Source: Holosporaceae bacterium (lineage in GTDB: Bacteria; Pseudomonadota; Alphaproteobacteria; UBA3830). From it: 48,197 nt of DNA. Each line of letters opens with the position of its first letter. The first letter of the stretch is position 1. A model generated the notes under the pieces. It made no database searches and was not told the DNA's origin. It saw only the letters and a list, made by a program, of their open reading frames with translations. Of the stretch, positions 1-7,948 are shown one piece after another. Both the position numbers and the translations under genes were made by a program. The stretch covers positions 1 through 48,197 of the forward strand of contig JAITQS010000063.1 in assembly GCA_031288795.1 (NCBI GenBank). Direction: 5' to 3'.

Positions 1-191
1 AAACCGTAATCCTTCGAATCGCCTACTTGGGCTCCTTTATAACCTACTTGGGCTTCTTTATAATAAATATCCGTGGCCGAAGCCGAGGCCGGAGCTCCAA
101 CTTCGGCGGTGGCGATCAGAAACAGCGTCAGGCAGATGAATTTGCTGATCCGGCGGACAGCTTCGGGAATCTCCCGGACACCACAGGACAC
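1..191 (-). CDS. Possible exported protein, N-terminal part (cut by window edge)
   Basis: An open minus-strand frame runs off the left edge. Its N-terminal part reads like a signal peptide: a basic stretch (VRRISK) is followed by a hydrophobic core (FICLTLFLIATA) and a small-residue region (APASASA). The mature part then shows an imperfect repeat, YKEAQVG followed by YKGAQVG. No in-frame ATG was seen; a GTG at 191 is the best start I can propose and no clear ribosome binding site supports it. The family cannot be named from about 63 residues. The leader-like composition is seen directly; export and gene status are inference. Confidence 0.35.
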   Translation of the reverse strand, partial: MSCGVREIPEAVRRISKFICLTLFLIATAEVGAPASASATDIYYKEAQVGYKGAQVGDSKDYG

Positions 192-382
192 TCTCGTGGT
201 CGCTGTCGCCGCATCTCTCGGGCAAATATATGGTCGTTCACTGCGCCAGTTAACAAAATGATACCACAAATAAAAACTCCAAACTTGCTGCTACCACTCT
301 ACTAATCAAGTATGAAAAAATAATTAACCAAGTGGTGCGCGGGCATAATCTGGTATTAACTCTAGATGTCGCGCATTGCGTA

Positions 383-412
383 AGGAGACTGTCAGGCTTC
401 CGCAAGTCTCCT
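383..412. terminator. Perfect 8-bp hairpin without a T-run
   Basis: AGGAGACT (383-390) and AGTCTCCT (405-412) are perfect inverted repeats around a 14-nt loop. It lies just downstream of the minus-strand ankyrin gene that ends at 460, so it could end that transcript. There is no T-tract, so intrinsic termination is uncertain. The rest of 192-459 shows no convincing gene. Confidence 0.3.
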
Positions 413-459
413 CCGCCTAAACTACGAGAAATAAGGCAATTGCTGAGCAATATCTAAAT

Positions 460-2127
460 CTAAGGTATCAACTTTAATGTTTCGGAAATTTGTCCTTGGT
501 CATCTGCTACAAATACTCTTTTGACCGATAGTAGAGACAAAGGGGGTTTGGAAATTCGTCCTTGGTCATCTGCCCTAAATTCTTCTGCTATCGCAACAAA
601 TTCTCTGCCTGCTTCCAAAGCTTTCTTCCAAAAGCTTGGGCTTAAAAGGCCAATATTCCAGAGCCCCAAAAGATTGTTGTTCAGATAGTCTATTTTTACT
701 CTTGCAAACTTATCCAGCAGCAGTTCTGCCACATCGAACATACCATACTGGCATGCCAATTCGAAGGCCGTATGGTTATCATCGTTTTCAGCATTGATGT
801 CGCACATCATGGCAAGAATCTTTATTATTTTCAACATCTGAGCTTTTCTATTTGAATTTACGTGAGATAGAGCCATATGCAATGCCGTAAAATTGCCATT
901 TGTTGATGTTAGATGTCCGTCTGCTCCAGCGTAAAATAATCTTATCACGAGATCCAGATCTTTATTGTTAGCCGCCTCCAGCAACAACGGATAATCAAGA
1001 TACTTCCAAGAGTAGCAGCTGTAATTATCTATTTGGTACCTAAGAAAAGGAATATTCTCGCAGGATAGACATTCCAAAAGCTCGTTTTTTCTGTCGGCGT
1101 GGCTGTATTTTTCCACATAGTGAGGAAAAAACACGTAGGGCACCAGCGCTCCCCGGACGATCGATGCTATTGGCGCCAGATTATTGTTCATCTCTCTTTT
1201 ATACTGTTCGTATTCTACTTTTTTTTGTGCCAGTACGGAGTTCACATCGCCATCAGCGTTGGCGCCTGGTAGATACGAAGCGATTTCTCCTTGTAATATA
1301 TGACTTATGCCTTGTCCCAGATGACCAAAAGCATTTGATGTAATGTAGTTTTCTCCGTATGCGTTCTCCAGTAGATCTTTTAGAAGAGTTTGGGTGTAGA
1401 ATTCATAGGAGGCAATGTTCCCGCTTGCCAAAAGCGAAGCGATCAGAGTGGGTAAATCATATAAAGTAGAGCCATCAACCGGCAGTTCTACGGGCAATCT
1501 TTTCACAAGATACGAATATAGGGCCAGATAGCCGGACATATTATCATCACCATCGATCTGCTGCTCCGCTATGCTCCTGGAAAGTTTTATGAGATTTGCT
1601 CCATAAATACCCTGGGCAATTGTATTTCCACACTGCGCTTCAGCTCGTAAAAGATCATCCGCTTCGCAGAAGCTTTGAAAAACTTTAGGATCATCTTTGG
1701 TGCGAATATCTTTTTGAGCTTCTCGATATATATGATAACAGCAATTAAAATATTCCACATTGCCAATGGGCATACATAGCGAAGAGATCTGTTTTCTGTA
1801 GCTATATTCAATAAATGGGCATCCAATTGCATGCGCCAAATAGGCCATAGTCAAAATTATTCCGGTATTATCAGAGTTTTCGTCGTGATACAATGCTTGA
1901 GCAGACTTGGCAACAGTAAGAAGATCGCTCATCTTGCCAAAACAGAGCTTTTGCAAAAATTCTTGCGCCTTATTGAATTCATCATCCAAATTTGCTTCTC
2001 GTATAATGGACGTAAGATACGTCATTGATTCATGAATTTTCTCCGGAGAATTGTTCTCAATTTCCATGGCGTAGCCAAAACCGCCACAAAAAGCAGATAT
2101 CGTCAAAGCTGTTAATATTTTTTTCAT
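460..2127 (-). CDS. Exported ankyrin-repeat protein
   Basis: This predicted 555-residue protein begins with a signal peptide (MKKILTALTISAFCGG, Ala near residue 20). The ATG at 2127 is chosen over one 21 nt upstream because AAGGAGT lies at the right distance before it. The middle region is helix-rich, with Sel1-like stretches such as AQCGNTIAQGIYGANL. Residues of about 380-490 carry two to three ankyrin repeats (NFTALHMALSHV, NHTAFELACQYGMFDVAELLL). The C-terminus has a short duplication, ADDQGRIS and ADDQGQIS. Ankyrin repeats mediate protein binding, and exported ankyrin proteins are common effectors of intracellular Alphaproteobacteria. The target is unknown. It stands alone, with a 180-bp leader region upstream. 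The ankyrin call is good; the effector role is inference. Confidence 0.75.
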   Translation of the reverse strand: MKKILTALTISAFCGGFGYAMEIENNSPEKIHESMTYLTSIIREANLDDEFNKAQEFLQKLCFGKMSDLLTVAKSAQALYHDENSDNTGIILTMAYLAHAIGCPFIEYSYRKQISSLCMPIGNVEYFNCCYHIYREAQKDIRTKDDPKVFQSFCEADDLLRAEAQCGNTIAQGIYGANLIKLSRSIAEQQIDGDDNMSGYLALYSYLVKRLPVELPVDGSTLYDLPTLIASLLASGNIASYEFYTQTLLKDLLENAYGENYITSNAFGHLGQGISHILQGEIASYLPGANADGDVNSVLAQKKVEYEQYKREMNNNLAPIASIVRGALVPYVFFPHYVEKYSHADRKNELLECLSCENIPFLRYQIDNYSCYSWKYLDYPLLLEAANNKDLDLVIRLFYAGADGHLTSTNGNFTALHMALSHVNSNRKAQMLKIIKILAMMCDINAENDDNHTAFELACQYGMFDVAELLLDKFARVKIDYLNNNLLGLWNIGLLSPSFWKKALEAGREFVAIAEEFRADDQGRISKPPLSLLSVKRVFVADDQGQISETLKLIP

Positions 2128-2332
2128 TCTATACTCCTTAAGTTTCATGTGAAATTACTGTACTATAACAAAGTTCTTCGAAGCCGGTGTTTATGAGTTT
2201 TCATCCATCAGGTTCATTGTTTATATCCTCCTGCAAAGCGAGTACATCCTAGTCCTATGCAGCAATGCGAATATTTGCGTTCCCTCGTCAAAATTATTGT
2301 AAACACATAGTTTCAATAAAGAATAAACAAAA

Positions 2333-3466
2333 TTAAAATGATTTTCCATCATAATTTTCAAATCCAGGAGCAAGACAAACCTGTTGTCCGTGTAGGCGAG
2401 ATATTTTGTTGGCCAATTCTAGCTCCATGAGAGCCGTTAAAACCTCCTGCGGATGTATTTGAATGGATGAAATCAATTCGTCAACAGTTATGGGTACGGT
2501 ATTCAAAGATTCCAATATTTTTTTTTGGGTTTTTTTTAAGTCATGGTCAGAAATTTTTGCCGCAAATTTCGGCCTTTCTTCAAGCAAAGATTGCTGTATT
2601 ACTTTTCTATTTTCGATGTAATTGAGGATATCCTGCGGACTTTGCACAAGTATTGCGCCATCTTTCAGCAGGTTATTGCAGCCGATACTCCTGGGGTCCA
2701 GAGGGAATCCTGGAACTGCAAACACGTCTCGGCCGTATTCAAGGGCGAATCGGGCTGTTATGAGGGATCCGGATTGCTCCGCCGCTTCTATCACCACCGT
2801 ACCGACAGAAACTCCAGCAATTATGCGATTTCGCCGGGGAAAGAGTTGCGGTTGCATTGCTGTGTTATAGGGCATTTCCGTAAGAATACAGCCTGTTGCC
2901 GCAATTTCTTCATATAATTTAGTATTTTCCTGCGGATAAATAATGTTTATCCCTCCGGCCAGTACGGCGATGGTGCCGTTTTTCAGACTCCCCATGTGAG
3001 CGCAGGTATCGATGCCGCGGGCCATGCCTGAGGCTATTATTACGCCTTCGTCGCTTAATTTCTCACACAGGGACATGCAGAATCTTTTCGCGTGCAGGGA
3101 CGCATTTCTGGATCCCACCACGGATATGATATTTTTTTGAAAAAATTTTCCCATTTTCTCGAGGGAACCCAAAAATGTCAGCAGAGGCGGAGGATCCGGC
3201 AGTGTTCTTAGTAATGGCGGATAGAGTTCATCTTCGAAAAAAACCAGCCGGGCTCCGATTTTTTTCAAATTTTCCAATTCCTGCTCGACTTTTTGGTCGC
3301 TGTATACTTCCACTGGTTTCGACGCGGATTTGAAAATAATAGGCAGAGCCTGAAGAGCTTTTTCTCCGTCACCGTATGAATTTATGAGATTCCAAAATAT
3401 TGACGGCCCAATGGATCCACTGCGAACTATTTTCAAGCGAGCTAATTTTTCTTTCTGGGATAGCAC
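2333..3466 (-). CDS. dprA: DNA-processing protein DprA
   Basis: DprA binds incoming single-stranded DNA in natural transformation and loads RecA on it. The protein has an N-terminal SAM-like region, a Rossmann-fold core and a C-terminal winged helix. Family motifs are visible: VVGSRNAS, SGMARGIDTCAH, FPRRNRIIAG and SGSLITARFALEYGR, then the helix-turn-helix region (PITVDELISSIQ) near the end. I chose the GTG at 3466 (377 residues) because GGAGA sits 7 nt before it and the sequence from VLSQKEK matches the usual DprA start; a TTG at 3505 would add 13 residues. It follows plsY closely on the same strand. No other competence genes are in view, so a role in uptake is family knowledge only. Confidence 0.93.
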   Translation of the reverse strand: MLSQKEKLARLKIVRSGSIGPSIFWNLINSYGDGEKALQALPIIFKSASKPVEVYSDQKVEQELENLKKIGARLVFFEDELYPPLLRTLPDPPPLLTFLGSLEKMGKFFQKNIISVVGSRNASLHAKRFCMSLCEKLSDEGVIIASGMARGIDTCAHMGSLKNGTIAVLAGGINIIYPQENTKLYEEIAATGCILTEMPYNTAMQPQLFPRRNRIIAGVSVGTVVIEAAEQSGSLITARFALEYGRDVFAVPGFPLDPRSIGCNNLLKDGAILVQSPQDILNYIENRKVIQQSLLEERPKFAAKISDHDLKKTQKKILESLNTVPITVDELISSIQIHPQEVLTALMELELANKISRLHGQQVCLAPGFENYDGKSF

Positions 3467-3527
3467 AATAATTCTCCATTGCACGACACCGGGAATTATT
3501 TCCAAGCCACCGCTGACAAGAATTCTT

Positions 3528-4115
3528 TTATGCTTTCAATTCCTTACCCTGCAGAAGTCTTTTTATATTCTCATGATGTCTGGCCACAATAATAACCGAT
3601 AGAATTATTAAACCACACAAATGATTAATAAAGTGCAAATGAGAGTGATGTAAATAATAAAAAAATGGGCAGCTCATGCATATGCTAACCAAACTGGAAA
3701 TAGATGAAATTTTCCATATGAGAAACATCACCACCCAAATAAACAACACAACGAAAAAAAACTGCGCATCCAGAGCGCAGAGCACTCCGAAATAGGAGGC
3801 CACTCCCTTTCCTCCCTTGAACTTCAACCATAGGGGAAATATGTGACCCAAAACCGGAGCCATCAGTAGAGCAATGCAGGCAAGTTCATTGGCCGGATGA
3901 ACATAGTGAAGAATTACATATCCCTTTAGGAAATCCAGCAAAAAAGTAGCCAATCCAAGACATTTGCCCTGGGTTCTCAGTACATTCGTGGCTCCGATGT
4001 TTTTGGAACCGCTCTTCCGGAGCATTCCATTTCCAAAAAAATTCGCCAATAATAGACCAAACGGTATGGATCCCACCAGATAAGCAAATATTATGCATAT
4101 AATATCTTTTGACAT
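3528..4115 (-). CDS. plsY: Acyl-phosphate glycerol-3-phosphate acyltransferase PlsY
   Basis: PlsY transfers an acyl group from acyl-phosphate to glycerol-3-phosphate, the first step of phospholipid synthesis, in the inner membrane. The 195-residue protein is strongly hydrophobic with several membrane spans and shows the family motifs GSIPFGLL, GSKNIGATNVLRTQG and LKFKGGKGVAS. An upstream in-frame start at 4151 adds 12 residues, but the methionine at 4115 (MSKDIICIIFAYLVGSIPFG) fits the family N-terminus and has a GAGGA upstream, at slightly long spacing. The dprA gene follows on the same strand, so the pair is probably co-transcribed. Confidence 0.92.
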   Translation of the reverse strand: MSKDIICIIFAYLVGSIPFGLLLANFFGNGMLRKSGSKNIGATNVLRTQGKCLGLATFLLDFLKGYVILHYVHPANELACIALLMAPVLGHIFPLWLKFKGGKGVASYFGVLCALDAQFFFVVLFIWVVMFLIWKISSISSLVSICMSCPFFYYLHHSHLHFINHLCGLIILSVIIVARHHENIKRLLQGKELKA

Positions 4116-4375
4116 TTCAACGTCCGTTCCTCGAAAAAGCCACCATGGCACGAGAAGTCACTGCCAAAATAAAACAAAACACCCACGTCTGGGACGGAGT
4201 GCGCAAAACCACAGATATCCGCCGTACACAAATCCTGGCCTGGGATTCCAACTAAAGTCGATTGCGAAAAGATCCGTTATGCAATGCTCTCTAAAAATAC
4301 ATCCCTAGAGTAACATAAGCGATTCGTTAATCAAGTAAACAAAAAAATAAAATCGTACAATTGCAAAAAAAACTC

Positions 4376-4403
4376 TTGACAGAAAAAATAGTAGCAATAT
4401 AAT
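4376..4403 (+). promoter_or_regulatory. Consensus sigma70 promoter in a gene-free spacer
   Basis: The -35 box TTGACA (4376-4381) and the -10 box TATAAT (4398-4403) both match the consensus exactly, with a 16-bp spacer. On this strand no protein gene follows before the tRNA at 7827, and the intervening genes are all on the other strand. The promoter therefore most likely drives a short non-coding transcript starting near 4410. Confidence 0.65.
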
Positions 4404-4409
4404 AGTCTT

Positions 4410-4490
4410 TAAGTCATACATAAGTTATTTAGAACGGAGTGCAGCGCTAGAAAACGTAGGTGTTTTAGGGCTGCACTGCATTTATTTTCG
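4410..4490 (+). ncRNA. Candidate small RNA with strong hairpin
   Basis: This stretch starts about 7 nt after the consensus promoter. It contains a stable hairpin: GTGCAGC (4439-4445) pairs with GCTGCAC (4470-4476), and inside it AAAAC pairs with GTTTT around a 6-nt loop. A U-rich stretch (ATTTATTTT) follows within about 4 nt, which could end transcription near 4490. If this is read through, a second candidate terminator lies at 4615-4636 and the RNA would be about 225 nt. I see no conserved signature of SRP RNA, tmRNA, 6S or RNase P RNA. A 14-codon frame at 4517 is too short to call. Function unknown. Confidence 0.4.
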
Positions 4491-4614
4491 TCCAAAAATA
4501 ATAGTTTATTTTTTTTATGGATATTACGAAATTTTTTCCACCCAATAAAATGCACAATTAGAAAAAAATGCACCAGATAACTTGAGATCTTTGATAATAA
4601 GTTAAATGCTTTCG

Positions 4615-4636
4615 AAACCGGCGTCGGGGGTTTTTT
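4615..4636 (+). terminator. Weak intrinsic terminator candidate
   Basis: AAACC (4615-4619) can pair with GGTTT (4629-4633), and the T-run continues to 4636. The stem is short, so this is only a possible end for a longer form of the small RNA upstream. Confidence 0.28.
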
Positions 4637-4650
4637 ATATTTTATATATG

Positions 4651-4695
4651 TCAGATTCGCTGCTCGGACCCCACATACAACCGATACATTCCGAT
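4651..4695 (+). repeat. Diverged core of the interspersed element family
   Basis: The stretch starting TCAGATTCGCTGCTCGGA resembles the core of the 16201 element (TCAGATCCGTTGCTCAGA) over roughly 45 bp, with about two thirds of positions matching by eye. The GAGAC ends are not recognisable, so it would be a decayed copy. It lies between the small-RNA region and the terminator of the repeat-protein gene. Confidence 0.35.
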
Positions 4696-4780
4696 CCTGT
4701 GCTCCAGGACAACTGTCTCTGCTCTTCCTTCAAAATTCTTGCAAATACTTGATTTCCAAAAATATTGTCAGCCAATTGAT

Positions 4781-4811
4781 AAAAAAAAGTGTAGCCCAAA
4801 AAGCTACACTT
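4781..4811 (-). terminator. Intrinsic terminator of the repeat-protein gene
   Basis: AAGTGTAGC (4787-4795) and GCTACACTT (4803-4811) form a perfect 9-bp stem with a 7-nt loop. On the minus strand the stem is followed by a run of eight T (4781-4788). It lies 100 nt beyond the stop of the gene ending at 4910, as expected for a rho-independent terminator. Confidence 0.8.
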
Positions 4812-4909
4812 GTTGACTTTTACGATAAAGTGTCCTATTTCCAATTATTGATTGAATTTGGATCACTTATTCGTTTTTTTTCTGATAACACATTCGCAAC
4901 CTATTTCGC

Positions 4910-5755
4910 TTATTCCTGAGGTGCTGCTGCTTGTCCCTGAGGTGCAGCTGCTTGTTCCTCTTCCTGAGGTACTACTACTTGTTCCTCTTCCTGAGGTGCT
5001 ACTACCTCTTCCTCTTCCTGAGGTACTACTACCTCTTCCTCTTCCTGAGGTGCTGCTGCTTGTTGAGGTGCTACTAAAGACGTCACTAAGAGATTAAACA
5101 CTTCTGGAGTTATTAGAGATTGAAGAAGGCTCATAACCAACTCTGGTGACACCGCTGGAACTGCTGTCGGAACTGCTGTCGGAGCTGTCGTCGGAACTGC
5201 TGTCGGAGCTGTCGTCGGAACTGCTGTCGGAACTGCTGTCGGAACTGCTGTCGGAGCTGTCGTCGGAACTGCTGTCGGAACTGCTGCCGGAACTGCCGCT
5301 GGAACTGCTGCCGGAGCTGTCGTCGTTGCTTTTGCCTTCGCTTTTGTGCGAGCAGTTGTCGCCTGAGTTGTCACTGGAGTTGTTACTGGAGTTGTTACTG
5401 GAGTTGTCACCGGAGCTGTCGTCGTTGCTTTTGCCTTCGCTTTTGTGCGAGCAGTTGTCGCCGTCGCTTTTGCCTTTGCCTTTGTATTGGCCGCCAATGT
5501 TTCAACAACTGTGTTGGTATTTAAAATTGGTCTCGTAGAAGCCAGCGTGGTAGCCTTTGGAGCGTTCTCCGTTCTACGATGTTTACGTAGATGACTGATA
5601 ATCTTGTCCCTATCTACTTTTAGGCCCCGACTCATCATTCTCTCTAGCTGTTCATTAAAAGACACATGCTTTATTCCCTGCTGCATGCCATAGGCGTTTG
5701 GTAAAGTGGTCAACATCAAAGCCAATCCAGATATACAATAGATCAAAGTTTTCAT
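4910..5755 (-). CDS. Exported low-complexity repeat protein
   Basis: The 281-residue protein has a clear signal peptide (MKTLIYCISGLALMLTTLP, cleavage near AYG). The ATG at 5755 is preceded by GAGGAG at ideal distance; an upstream start at 5785 would overlap the promoter. After a short charged region come two copies of a basic block (ARTKAKAKATTTAP), a Val-Thr-Thr-Pro run, a long Ala-Val-Pro/Thr-Ala-Pro array, one hydrophobic helix-like segment (ELVMSLLQSLITPE) and an acidic tail of PQEEEEVV-type repeats. No enzyme domain is visible. Proline/threonine arrays of this kind occur in surface or secreted proteins of host-associated bacteria. The function is unknown; a surface or host-facing role is inference. 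It is monocistronic, with its own promoter and terminator. Confidence 0.75.
   Translation of the reverse strand: MKTLIYCISGLALMLTTLPNAYGMQQGIKHVSFNEQLERMMSRGLKVDRDKIISHLRKHRRTENAPKATTLASTRPILNTNTVVETLAANTKAKAKATATTARTKAKAKATTTAPVTTPVTTPVTTPVTTQATTARTKAKAKATTTAPAAVPAAVPAAVPTAVPTTAPTAVPTAVPTAVPTTAPTAVPTTAPTAVPTAVPAVSPELVMSLLQSLITPEVFNLLVTSLVAPQQAAAPQEEEEVVVPQEEEEVVAPQEEEQVVVPQEEEQAAAPQGQAAAPQE
4915..5060. repeat. Tandem repeat array encoding the acidic tail
   Basis: Imperfect repeats of about 27-30 bp built on TTCCTCTTCCTGAGGT recur through this stretch. They encode PQEEEE-VV/AA units on the minus strand. Such arrays can change copy number by replication slippage while keeping frame, because the units are multiples of three. 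Confidence 0.7.
5150..5330. repeat. Tandem repeat array of 12-bp units
   Basis: Repeats of GGAACTGCTGTC and GGAGCTGTCGTC alternate through this stretch, encoding TAVP and TTAP tetrapeptides on the minus strand. Further upstream in the gene, 5331-5365 and 5427-5462 are near-identical copies of the basic KAKAK block. The 12-bp unit keeps frame on expansion or loss. Confidence 0.8.
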
Positions 5756-5784
5756 AAATGTTCTCCTCAATAAAATATAAACCA

Positions 5785-5813
5785 ATTATATACTATGTTC
5801 CGTGAAATGTTAA
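5785..5813 (-). promoter_or_regulatory. Sigma70 promoter of the repeat-protein gene
   Basis: On the minus strand, TTAACA (5808-5813) and a perfect TATAAT (5785-5790) are separated by 17 bp. Transcription would start near 5778, about 23 nt before the ATG at 5755 and just upstream of its GAGGAG site. Confidence 0.7.
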
Positions 5814-5883
5814 TAAAAAAATTTTTTATTACTAAATAATTACAAAAAAATATTACGGAATTTTTAATTCTGCTTTGAAGCAT

Positions 5884-6531
5884 CTACATTTGAACGATTG
5901 AAGATCCGCTGGCATTTATGTACAGCGGTGTTACCCTGGATTCTGGCGAAAGTAACGGCGAAAACGAGAGCAAGTGTCGAGCATTTCGGAAGTCATCAAT
6001 GCAAAACTCCGCTTTTTCCCCCAAATTTTTTGTGATATTGCTGATAATTATCCGGACATTATTTTTTTCGACATAAGATTCTATATTTTCATAAGAATCA
6101 ACCCCGTAGATAAATTTTTTTTCTTCGTGGCGTCTGAAATACAGCTGATTTTTTTCGCTCTCGATGACGATTATTCGGGGGAAATCGTTGTTGCATTGTT
6201 GTCTGAATATTGAATCTATGACCTCAAAATAATCGACGCTAACGGCTGGAATTTTCAGAGAAAATGCCATTCCCTTGGTGAAACTTTGGGCAATGCGAAC
6301 ACCGGTGAATGATCCCGGACCAGAGGCGGTAATGATGCCGTTTATTTCTCTAGCATTGATGTTGCTTTCCCGCAGAAGATCAGAAACGACGCTGACAAAA
6401 TTGCTTGATGCATCGACGCTCAAATTTTTTTCGCTAATGATGCCGTCGTGGAACACGGCTGCGGAACATCTTTTTAGACAAGCGGTGACCGCCAATAGGA
6501 AATTATTCTTGGGAGAGTGTTTATTTTTCAT
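5884..6531 (-). CDS. tsaB: tRNA threonylcarbamoyladenosine synthesis protein TsaB
   Basis: TsaB is the scaffold partner of TsaD in the complex that makes the N6-threonylcarbamoyladenosine modification at position 37 of ANN-decoding tRNAs. The protein has the ASKHA-fold signature of the family: LLAVTACLKRCSAAVF near the start and GIITASGPGSFTGVRIAQSFTKGMA in the first third. The start at 6531 overlaps the stop of rnd by the ATGA arrangement, giving 215 residues; a frame extension upstream (to 6633) lies inside rnd and is unlikely. Coupling to rnd suggests co-translation. The C-terminal half is less conserved, as is common for this family. Confidence 0.88.
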   Translation of the reverse strand: MKNKHSPKNNFLLAVTACLKRCSAAVFHDGIISEKNLSVDASSNFVSVVSDLLRESNINAREINGIITASGPGSFTGVRIAQSFTKGMAFSLKIPAVSVDYFEVIDSIFRQQCNNDFPRIIVIESEKNQLYFRRHEEKKFIYGVDSYENIESYVEKNNVRIIISNITKNLGEKAEFCIDDFRNARHLLSFSPLLSPESRVTPLYINASGSSIVQM

Positions 6532-7598
6532 TTTAAAATCACATTTGAATTTTTCATGGCGATGGTCAGCTCTCCCCGTAGAAAAGACTGCGCATATTGG
6601 CCAAAAATTTCGTTTCTCCAGCCCCGAAGACATTTTACATCAGAGTATCCATTGCATAATTTTTCCAGTTCGCCGGTGGTGGCAATGATGGAGGCTGCGA
6701 CGCTGCTTTCGGCAGATTTTATTTCCAAAATGGCCTTCAGCAGATACACGGAAATATTTTTAGGGCGGATGTCTTTTGATATTTTCATATTTTTGGTTAG
6801 CTGTTCTGCGAATTGCAGAAATTCTCGGCGTGTATCATTGATGATCCAGCGGGAATTTTGCACAGTTCTTATGAGAGGGGTTCCTTTTTTGCATATTTTA
6901 TTCAGCAGGGTATCGTGGGCGATGGACTGGGCATCCATACCGATTTCCGCTGCTTTAGCGGCTCTCCAGCCAAATAATTGCTGAAACAGGTTTGATTCTT
7001 TAGTTTTCGGTGTTTTGTCTTTTTTGTAAAAAGACGCGATTTCGCCGTCCAGCCAGTGGCACCGCCCACAGCGGCGCAGCAATTCCTGTTGTTTCTTGTG
7101 GACACTCCGCAGGTACAGCACATCTTCTGCGGAATAGAGCAATTGCTTTTTGTTCAGCGGACGATTCATCCAATTACTCGTGGAATAGCTCTTGTTGATA
7201 TTTTTGTCCAGATATTTTTTTACGATATCCTGGTAGCTGATTCTGTCATGAGTGCTCAGCAGCATTTCGTAGAGCTGCGTATCACAGATATTTTTCACCG
7301 CTAGATTGTGAATTCCCAATATTTCGACGTCCTGCTGTCCGGCATGGAAGACTTTCGGCAATTTTTCATCTTCCAGCACTGGTTTCAGAAATGCTAGATC
7401 TACGGCCAGCGGATCAATCACAAAAACCGTGCGGGCGGTGGCCACTTGCACAAGACACATCAGCGGAATCGAGAGGTTTTCTCGTATAAATTCCGTATCG
7501 ACAGCGATAAATTTATCTTCCTCCGAAGCTTCAGCAACGTCAGCGGCAAATATTTCACAAAAATCACAGACGGACTCTGGAGAATTCACAAAAATCAT
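6528..7598 (-). CDS. rnd: Ribonuclease D
   Basis: RNase D is a 3'-5' exonuclease that trims tRNA and other stable RNA precursors. The DEDDy catalytic residues are visible: VDTEF (D34, E36), FHAGQQDVEIL (D90) and YSAEDVLYL (Y155, D159). An HRDC-type helical region follows in the second half, with WRAAKAAEIGMDAQSI and WRNEIFGQYAQSFLRGE. I use the ATG at 7598 (356 residues); a TTG 12 nt upstream is an alternative, and neither has a strong ribosome binding site. The gene overlaps tsaB downstream by 4 nt. Confidence 0.93.
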   Translation of the reverse strand: MIFVNSPESVCDFCEIFAADVAEASEEDKFIAVDTEFIRENLSIPLMCLVQVATARTVFVIDPLAVDLAFLKPVLEDEKLPKVFHAGQQDVEILGIHNLAVKNICDTQLYEMLLSTHDRISYQDIVKKYLDKNINKSYSTSNWMNRPLNKKQLLYSAEDVLYLRSVHKKQQELLRRCGRCHWLDGEIASFYKKDKTPKTKESNLFQQLFGWRAAKAAEIGMDAQSIAHDTLLNKICKKGTPLIRTVQNSRWIINDTRREFLQFAEQLTKNMKISKDIRPKNISVYLLKAILEIKSAESSVAASIIATTGELEKLCNGYSDVKCLRGWRNEIFGQYAQSFLRGELTIAMKNSNVILK

Positions 7599-7786
7599 TA
7601 GCCATGCCAATTAATAAATCCCGGTAATTATAAAACTTTTTAGGCCGCATATGCCAGAGATTGTTGTAAAAATTAAGCAACGGTGTCGCGCAGGACTTCT
7701 TCCACCAGATGCCATTTTATAAAAGTGGAAAATGTGCTCCGCATCGGTGGAAATGAGAAAAATTTCCGGCTATCGGTGCTTTTATA

Positions 7787-7815
7787 TTGATTATGCTCAA
7801 CAACTGTTGTATGTA
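7787..7815 (+). promoter_or_regulatory. Candidate promoter of tRNA-Leu
   Basis: TTGATT (7787-7792) and TATGTA (7810-7815) are spaced by 17 bp, and transcription would start a few nucleotides before the tRNA at 7827. The boxes match consensus only in part. Confidence 0.4.
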
Positions 7816-7826
7816 TGGGATGGATT

Positions 7827-7913
7827 GCCTCTGTGGCGGAACTGGTAGACGCGACAGACTCAAAATCTGTTGTTCGCAAGGACGTGCTGGTTCGATTCCG
7901 GCCAGGGGCACCA
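7827..7913 (+). tRNA. tRNA-Leu (anticodon CAA)
   Basis: The acceptor stem GCCTCTG (7827-7833) pairs with CAGGGGC (7903-7909), followed by A and an encoded CCA. The anticodon stem ACAGA/TCTGT encloses the loop CTCAAAA, giving anticodon CAA at 7861-7863, which reads UUG. A long variable arm is present, as expected for a class II leucine tRNA, and the T arm holds GGTTCGATTCC. The trpS gene begins 35 nt downstream. Confidence 0.96.
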
Positions 7914-7948
7914 TTCAAATTTTATGAAATCGGCATCAGGAGGTTATT

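Noticed and set aside
4146-4256. 36-codon plus-strand frame (starts MAREVTAKIKQNT) opposite the plsY 5' region
   Set aside because: The start resembles some ribosomal proteins, but the rest does not match and there is no ribosome binding site.
4635-4844. 69-codon minus-strand frame between the small RNA and the repeat protein
   Set aside because: It overlaps the intrinsic terminator of the repeat-protein gene and the decayed element core, and has no motif.
4915-5330. CRISPR array
   Set aside because: The repeats have no unique spacers, keep a reading frame and lie inside a gene with a signal peptide; they are coding tandem repeats.
7673-7918. Minus-strand open frames across tRNA-Leu (peptide with GRNRTSTSLRTTDFESVAST)
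   Set aside because: This is the well-known spurious translation of a tRNA gene on the opposite strand.
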